Assembly: GCA_027924585.1 (NCBI GenBank)
Contig: BSBM01000123.1
Location: 16,942,001 to 17,006,000, forward strand
Length of the DNA: 64,000 nucleotides
Direction of reading: 5' to 3'
From: Larix kaempferi
Lineage: Eukaryota > Streptophyta > Pinopsida > Pinales > Pinaceae
The position numbers were made by a program, and so were the translations under genes. The notes beneath the pieces were generated by a model. The model worked only from the letters and a program-made list of their open reading frames with translations. It searched no databases and was not told where the DNA came from. How positions within the stretch are numbered: position 1 is the stretch's first letter; every line of letters begins with the position of its first letter. Below are positions 57,511 through 64,000 of the stretch, piece by piece.

Positions 57511-60300
57511 GAATAATATCTCATGGTAATTATGAACAAATATGATCACCGCATCTCCAAACAGTCATATAGTTCCTTTCATATAGTACGGTCCGATATC
57601 ACACTAGTAGCGCCTCCCAACCCCCAACGGTCATGTTCTCTCTTTCTCTCCACTGCCCATCAAAATCAACAACACTCCTACGGAACAGACGTCTCTTTCA
57701 ATCCATCGATATTTTGTGGCTTGCTTGTTCATCTATTTTTATATGTTAAAATATTAGGTTTTATACACACACATTTGCATACATATTATATTAATAAATA
57801 AATAATAATACATAAATACTAACTATAAATATATATATATATATACAAAAAAAACTTAAAACAATAATCAACAAAACTAACCTCCCTTGAGAACTACCTC
57901 CCTCCCAGCTCGCGTGAACACATTTCACTTACCTCACCTTGCAAGAACTTCCAATACTAGAGGTCGCAGAGGCCATCACTGAGGAAGTCATAGAGGTCAC
58001 CGATACAGTCGCGGAGGAGGTTGAGGCAGTCGTGGAGGAGGTTGAGGAGCTCGCAAAGGAGTTTGAGGGTTCCATTTGCACAAATAAGAAAACAATAGGT
58101 AAGTTATATCTCGATTCATTGCAATCGTTTTCTGTTACATTCAAATTAGAGTTTTGATAAAATCTCCGAGTCTAACTTCGTGTTGTTATTTGCTTGGAAG
58201 GTGAATGATGGCTTTCCTCCTCTGCGTGGCTTCCTAACGTATGCCCAATACCATTGACTTCGTTGGCGTTGCAATTGGTAAGTTCAGGGTTTACCAACCC
58301 TTACCCTTTCCTCTCGCCTCTTATGGAGTGGTATTGTTAATGGATGTTTAGGAGGAACTGCGTGAATCCCCTTTTGGGTTCACTAAAACTTCTTGCAGTT
58401 CCTGGAAGGTCGCTGTTTGGCTGGATCATTTAATGAATGTAATAGTTGAGCATTTTGTGGTTATATGAAACTGTAAGCCTCTTTAAAGGAGTTATGAGCT
58501 CCTATTGTGTAAATTTGGGGTTTGGGGAATCGATACAGTGACCTGCGTTTTTCTATTGAACCTTGAAAATGTATAAAGTAGTGTGGAACCTCTGCGTTTT
58601 ATTTATGAAGTTTTTATGGTTAATAATCTCTCTGTCCTCGGTGTTTTGGCTATCGTTGTTATTTGACTAATATTGAAGAATGTGTTGACAGGGGAAAAAC
58701 GTAACCCTGATACTAGTTTAACTATAAGCCTGAGAAGTGTAAATTCTAGTTCTCACTACTGCGTTGTCTGGTGGTTGAAATAAATAGACAGGGTTAAATG
58801 GGCCTCTGCGTATTTCGCTCTATAATCCTCAGTTATATTTAGATCTGCGTTTTGATTTCTATGGAAAAATGTATGGTGATGCCCAAGTCTGTATCCTGCA
58901 TGTAATGTCATTGTTCTATTTCCTTATGCAGTTGATTTGGTAATTAAGAAGGCCTCCTAGATTTGTATGATGATGATGGTGCCTCTGTCCAACTTCTAGC
59001 CTATTTAAAAGGATGAATCTGTAGCTTTAAAACTATGTATTGATGCGTTTTTGGGTTTGCACGATTTACTTAGAAAATTGATAATGGGATTCGATCCTAT
59101 GACCTGCAGATTGATATGCTAAGAGGAATGTAAATAAATGTTTGAGTAATAATTCGCTTTCAATTTCTAATTCACTCAACCAATGTCTTTGTCTGCGTCT
59201 GCGTCTGCGTGCTTAAATGTCAGTGGTTTTTAGGTTTGAAGGAATGGTAGAATTTATTACTACGATACTTTAGTGTAGCCTATGATAAATGTTTAAATGA
59301 ATGGCTGGGACGAGAAGATCCTGTGGCAGGCTAAGCTTTACGATTTTTCCTTGCTGTTTAGAAATTCTTTCTGAGGGTTTTGAACTTGTAACCCTTGGCA
59401 TAAGACCTCAAACGATGATTGTTCTAAAACAAGGTTGGGCTGGGCTGGCATAAGGGGTAACTGCTAATATTTGGCACCTTCCAAAACAATGAGATAACTC
59501 CCTATATTGTGTGAGCATATCTTAAATTTGACTCCTAGAAGATACGCTTAGACCTCACTATGTGTTGTTACAGGACTACTATGCAACTATAGGCTGCTGA
59601 TCCAAGTCTGGGTGTTGTAGGAGACCTTACTGTTGAATGGTTAGGGCCCCTATTTAGGTCTAATACAGTGCACATAATGTTCTCATACCCGTTGCACATA
59701 ACCTTTCAGCTATAGGCCTAAAAAATGATGCTTTAATGGCTTCCCTAGGGATAATATTGCCACAACCAAATCCAAATGAATACAAATATGCCCACATATG
59801 ACATTTATACTCACTATAATTTTCTATAATTCCTTCTAGTATGCCCATATTTAATGTATGGCCATATTCATTACTGTTGGATTGTACGGGATTGACAATG
59901 AAAGGGCCCACTGCTGTCACAAATCAGAATTTCCCATTATGCTCATAAGTGTTGTATCTTATTGTCTGAAGACTATGATCAATAGCACATGTGGACACCC
60001 ATACCAAAAGGGGGGTAATAGAGCCAAATATGGTAGTAATCCTGGTACAAAATGGAGGTTAATAGGCCCAAACATAAGAATTCTGGTAGAGTGCATTTTG
60101 TAAACAAATGCAAACCAGCCTACCATGCAATTTACTCGACATAAAAATGCCATTGAAGAGAAGAAGGAAAGTTATAAGATGTAGGTCACTATCTCTTAAT
60201 TGGTTATTTCTAAGGTTATAGGGGGTATCAAGTGTGTCTTTTTGAGGATCATGCCTTCCAATTTTCTGAATCTTATTCAACAAGTCATAGCTAGAAACAT
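57511..60300. other. No supported gene; interior of the CACTA element
   Basis: 57939-58157 has a Glu/Val-rich open frame without an ATG, followed by GTAAGT. 58200-59700 has scattered splice-like sites and no recognisable domain. An AT microsatellite lies at 57831-57845. Captured gene pieces may be present, but I cannot identify any. Confidence 0.4.
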
Positions 60301-60307
60301 CTGAACT

Positions 60308-60990
60308 CTATTTGGAAACAATAAGGTCCTTCACTTCCTTGCCTGTCCTTGGAATTTGGAAACAATAAGGTCCTTCACTTCTTTCACTGACAACAACAAG
60401 AACTTTCCTGTCCTTGGAATTTTGGGTGGATGCTAGATTTACCAGTAGATTCGTACCCCCATCATCCATATCACTTAATGGTGTTGATTTTTTCACAACT
60501 TTAGTAGATCTTGCATGCTTTCCACCATAAGTATAAGCAACTTTTCATGTATCTTACTTATAGGGAAAATATGCTCCCTGGCTTGATCTAGACTGTGTCA
60601 TTGTTCTTCATTACTGTATCGAACAATATTTCAGTCTGTGTCAAATTTGTCACCCTCCTTTGGTATTCCTACATCTCCAGTATTTCATTTTTGGGCTTCT
60701 TGAAGTCAACCATCCAAAATAGGAAAGCACCTAAGCTACACAAATTGGTTGTGATAGCCATCTTGATCGGTGGTTGCAATCACACCTACAAGGGATGTAC
60801 ACGACGAAGCCACAATTCCTTTCTTACCATCATCACTTCTAAGTTTCTGACCAACTGCATTAGATGCACAAGCTTCCCAACATTTTCTGAGTTGATGTGG
60901 CTTCCATCTTTGTCAGTGATTCTGGCAAATTTTATGTTCCTAATGGACATGGTGAAGGAAAATGGTCATAATAATAACAATATATGTGTA
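60308..60990 (-). pseudogene. Possible captured coding fragments, unidentified
   Basis: Minus translation gives gene-like stretches: SIRNIKFARITDKDGSHI and VRNLEVMMVRKELW (about 60950-60800), and MDDGGTNLLVNLASTQNS and RKVLVVVSERSEGPY (60470-60370). A small duplication of TTTGGAAACAATAAGGTCCT (60312 and 60354) lies within. I recognise no domain. Confidence 0.3.
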
Positions 60991-61526
60991 GGTTGAATTG
61001 AAATGCTGAGGGGAATTTAGGGTAGAAGGAATCTCTATTGGGTTGTGGCAATTGCTGGAAGGCTTATTTGGGGTCCATCAACTGCTCAATTTGTTGTCGC
61101 ATACTCATATGTTCCGGTAATTGACATCTTTTACTCAAATATAATTGTTGCGATAGTTATTTTGTTTGTGGAAACCAACTTGTATGCACTGGGTTGCAGC
61201 ACTATAATTGTTAGTAGCTAATGTCATTCCTCAAATTTAAATTACAACTTAGCAAACTATTTTGTCATTTTGTTTGCGGACTATCAGCTTGTATGCACTG
61301 GGTTGCAACACTCTATTAACTATTATTATCTATTGTCATTCCTCAAATTTCAATTATAGCTTGTTCATATTTCTGTGTGCCCTAACTTATCATTCAAAGC
61401 ACTTTATTAATTTTTCAACAGAACTTTTCATATGTTTCGTAAAGTAATTATGATTTTACGTGTCTCTCACTTACTCCACATTTTTCTTATGTTTTGCAGA
61501 AAACATATAAATGGATACGTAAAGTT

Positions 61527-62013
61527 GACGTCCCACCGCCATTTCTTTCACCACCCACTCTTGATTCATTCTGCATGAATTTCACTATGCAACCATCTCA
61601 GATTCTCACTGCATTTTCCCTCAAGTAGTTTCTCAATTCAGTATGACCCACGCCCGATGTCCGAGGAGTGTTTCCAGTGGTCCTGAGTTTTAGCCTGGCA
61701 ATGGTGGGGATTCATGGTATTATGTTTCCCCTCGACTGCAATATGGAAAACTCATAGTTCACTACAAACCTTCGTAGTGAACTATGAGTTTTCCATATTG
61801 CAGTCAAGGGGAAACATAATACCATGAATCCCCACCATTGCCAGGCTGAAACTCAGGACCGTTGGCAACACTCCTTGGACGTCGGGCATGGTTCATACTG
61901 AATTGAGAAACTAATTGAGGGAAAACGCAGTGAGAATCTGAGATGGTTGCATAGTGAAATGCATGCAGAATGAATCAAGAGTGGGTGTCGAGAGAAATGG
62001 TTGTGGGATGTCA
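61527..62013. repeat. Large inverted repeat: 239 bp arms, 8 nt loop
   Basis: Arms 61527-61765 and 61774-62013 are reverse complements with scattered mismatches (for example TTGACGTCCCAC pairs with GTGGGATGTCA, and TCACTAC with GTAGTGA at the loop). A transcript would fold into a long hairpin. I could not identify the source sequence. Confidence 0.92.
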
Positions 62014-62346
62014 TATGAGAGGAAATGGCGATGGGAATTGATTGATAAGGTCAAATTAAATTCGCACGGTGGTAATAAACTACACTTGTGTCTTCCATTG
62101 TCAGCTGCACTTCAAGCTTGAAGGTGGTAGCCTTGGGACTAGACATAGGTTTCAGGTTCACATTTCCTCAGTTTAGTTCGCACCCTATTATTTTTTCGAT
62201 GCAAATGATATGTTTTCTTTAATTTCCTTTGTTAGGACGTAGAGACAACCATAAAATATCATATGTGTCAGTATGCAAAGAGTACTAAGAGACAACAAGT
62301 GTACTTTTAGGTCAGCAGTGGCATCAACATTGAAAATGGTTTCCAT

Positions 62347-62502
62347 CCAAACCTATCAAGTGTACTTTTAGGTCAGCAGTATTCTTGTCTTCGAACTGTC
62401 CCAGCTGTTTGGCCATTTTCAGCTGGGTGAAAATGGCCAAACAACTGCTACAGTTCGGAGACAAGAATACTGTTGACCTAAAAGTACACTTGATAGGTTT
62501 GG
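62347..62502. repeat. 75 bp inverted repeat made from the first exon of a BTB-like fragment
   Basis: Arms 62347-62421 and 62428-62502, loop 6 nt, five mismatches in 75 by my count. The right arm is the start of the coding fragment at 62433 and the left arm is its antisense copy. A further partial antisense copy (CAAGTGTACTTTTAGGTCAGCAGT) occurs at about 62296-62319. Confidence 0.92.
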
Positions 62503-62621
62503 CTGGAACAAATTACCATGGAAATCCTCTTTATCTTCATTCTCGATTTTTGAGAAAATCAGAGATATATGAAACGATGCTTTATGACTGTTCGTCCTCA
62601 CAACCGCCTCTTGAAATCAAG
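62433..62621 (+). pseudogene. Captured first exon of a BTB/POZ-like gene
   Basis: ATG at 62433 opens 63 codons: MAKQLLQFGDKNTVDLKV, GNPLYLHSRFLRKSEIYETML and PPLEIKV, ending at AAG followed by GTAAGA (62622), a good splice donor. The FGDxxTxDxxV start and the LYLHSxFLxxSxxYExML core resemble plant BTB/POZ proteins of the At3g05675/At1g63850 type (from memory, not searched). No further exons are recognisable before 63300, so it is probably a fragment taken up by the CACTA element. Confidence 0.5.
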
Positions 62622-62639
62622 GTAAGAGATGGTTTAATG

Positions 62640-63350
62640 ATTTAGTGTAGTAAACATTTATCTTTATTGAATGTTAGTTTTTATTGAATGAATGTGTTCA
62701 TTGAATGAATGGATGGTTTATTGAATGTTATCCTTTATTGAATGAATGTGTTGATAGAATGAAACATTGGTTTAATGGATTTTAGCCTTTATTGAATGAA
62801 TGGTAGATGTTTGTTTATGATGAAATATGCATGAATTTGGACGTAATTGTTTTTTCAAGTACATGCATTGGTTATGGAGAATTGAGAGTGATGTGAGGGA
62901 GGGAGGGGGGCATAAGAGCTTCCACTTTCATGTGGTTGGCCTTGTTTAGTAGAGAATATTAAATTATTCTCAAAACAGAGAGGAGCTCAATGAATGGCAA
63001 CGATGCTGCCTTTCTACAACCCACTCCCGTGTCATCTAAGTTTTGACAATTTCTTGGAGCTTGTTGTGATGTTTTGTTGCTCCTGATCATAACCAATTTC
63101 GAGTTTCCACAACTTGAAAGGTTGAGTAAATGATGCACTGGAACCAATATCTTTAACCTTCTCTTTAAATTCCTTGGAATCTCCTTGAGAATATTTCAAT
63201 GAGATATGTCTCAAATCCTCTAGATATATTTGAATGAGATAAGTCATGTGCAATTAGTAGCATCTTACAAATCTTTTGTAGTTTCCACCAAACATTTTTC
63301 AGAATCTCCATTTCCCTATATTGGAATGTATCAACAATTTTTATTGGAAG
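62640..63350. other. No supported gene; repeats and a weak minus frame
   Basis: 62660-62810 has repeated TTTATTGAATGAATG units. 63253-63032 on the minus strand gives HISLKYSQGDSKEFKEKVKD, which looks coding-like but is not identified. Confidence 0.4.
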
Positions 63351-63359
63351 TCAATGATG

Positions 63360-63690
63360 TGAAGAAGAAATTATAATAGCTCTTGGAGAAAGGAGTCATA
63401 TATATAACCCAATGTTTCACCTTATGGGTTGCCTATCATCATAGTGCTTAAGAAGGATGAATGTTTGTGAATGTGTACTGACTACCGAGTAGTGAATGAG
63501 ATAACCATCAAGAATCAATATATATTTTCCACATACTAGCCCTCCTCTACAAGACTTCATTTCTAAACAACACTCAATGGCATGCATCTAGAAGCATAAA
63601 CCAAGCAAAGGTTGATTTAAGCATTGATATAGAGAGGTGGCACTAGGCACACAATATGGAGAAACAACGACAAATTAATAGTGTATTTTT
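63360..63690 (+). pseudogene. Ty3 reverse transcriptase scrap
   Basis: In shifting plus frames: LLEKGVI, KKDECL-stop-MCTDYRVVNEITIKNQY (about 63445-63525), the second palm block of Ty3 RT (usually MCIDYRxLNxxTIKNRY). Frameshifted remains of the following block extend to about 63670. It lies inside the CACTA element near its right end. Confidence 0.7.
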
Positions 63691-64000
63691 TTTAAAAAAT
63701 TACCTAACTCCGTCGGATATCCGACTCTAAATATGAAGATATCCGACGTCCATGCCATAGCTCCGATAGCAAAAGACGTCGGAGCTCAACCTTTTTCAAG
63801 TCGGCGAGTGGTCGGATACCCAACGGCAACAACTAAGATATGCGACGTGTTTGCTATAGGTCCGACGGCAAAAGACGTCAGATAGAAGCCCTGCCCAGTT
63901 GTGCTCGACGTCGACGTTTCGACCTTGTCTGGCGTCGGTGAACCGACGAGGTATGAGCCGTCGGAATGTATCCGAATTTGGACCGACGTTAAAAAAAAAC

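Larger units (their letters stand above)
56296..64000. mobile_element. CACTA (En/Spm-type) transposon, left end; right end outside window
   Basis: CACTACAAGA at 56296 is the standard plant CACTA terminus, preceded by TGA (possible 3 bp duplication). Subterminal CCGACG and GATATCCGAC motifs follow (56320-56665). Matching motifs reappear from 63713 to the window edge, with the perfect palindrome GTCGGATATCCGAC at both 56641-56654 and 63714-63727. The opposite terminus (TCTTGTAGTG) is not in the window. I found no recognisable TNPD/TNP2 transposase, so the copy may be non-autonomous and carrying captured sequence. Confidence 0.7.

Noticed and set aside
57939-58157. Glu/Val-rich plus-strand frame followed by GTAAGT, and the Ser/Thr-rich frame opposite it
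   Set aside because: The plus frame has no ATG and is low complexity from a repeated GAGGT pattern; neither strand shows a domain or linked exons.
56296-64000. A CRISPR-like array or prokaryotic integron, suggested by the repeated palindromes
   Set aside because: Spacing is irregular, repeats sit at the element ends as CACTA subterminal motifs, and the DNA is clearly from a plant.

Overview
This looks like a piece of nuclear DNA from a vascular plant with a large, repeat-choked genome. The evidence is plant-type Ty3 and Ty1 retrotransposons, L1-type LINE remains, a CACTA transposon end, and one host gene with plant splice sites and a 2.8 kb intron. The density and age of the nested repeats would suit a gymnosperm or another large-genome lineage, but the sequence alone does not settle the species.

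Layout. 1-2898: a doubly deleted Ty3 chromovirus-like element (A) ending in a 417 bp 3' LTR. 3987-10350: gag and protease of a second Ty3 element (D), split by two solo LTRs (5268-6084 and 7173-9393), each with an exact 5 bp target duplication. 10351-17695, minus strand: a Ty3 element (C) that keeps gag, protease and a long 3' ORF but has lost RT, RNase H and integrase. 17940-25068, plus strand: a dead LINE split by a dead Ty1/copia element (18295-21754, minus). 26026-30569: the one intact host gene, four exons encoding a 191-residue secreted X8-domain protein of the plasmodesmata callose-binding type. 30570-36112: AT-rich intergenic DNA with a minisatellite, a LINE RNase H scrap, a 307 bp tandem duplication and SINE-like insertions.

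36113-56022, minus strand: a Ty1/copia element with 1.07 kb LTRs. Its 5' LTR is split by a complete but decayed 13.4 kb Ty3 element (E, 41856-55280). E and C are relatives. Both carry a Gag with several zinc knuckles, a second capsid-like domain between protease and RT, and a long ORF after pol that ends in a coiled coil next to the polypurine tract. E also has a small ORF between the primer binding site and gag.

56296 to beyond the right edge: the left part of a CACTA transposon, recognised by its terminus and by a GTCGGATATCCGAC palindrome near both visible ends. It carries three near-perfect hairpins. One (62347-62502) is an inverted duplication of the first exon of a captured BTB/POZ-like gene fragment, the arrangement expected of a young hairpin-siRNA or miRNA locus.

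Nearly all the coding capacity is transposon-derived and broken. Many stops in the minus-strand elements fit C-to-T change at Trp, Gln or Arg codons, as expected of long-methylated DNA. The most interesting items are the domain layout shared by E and C and the hairpins inside the CACTA element.
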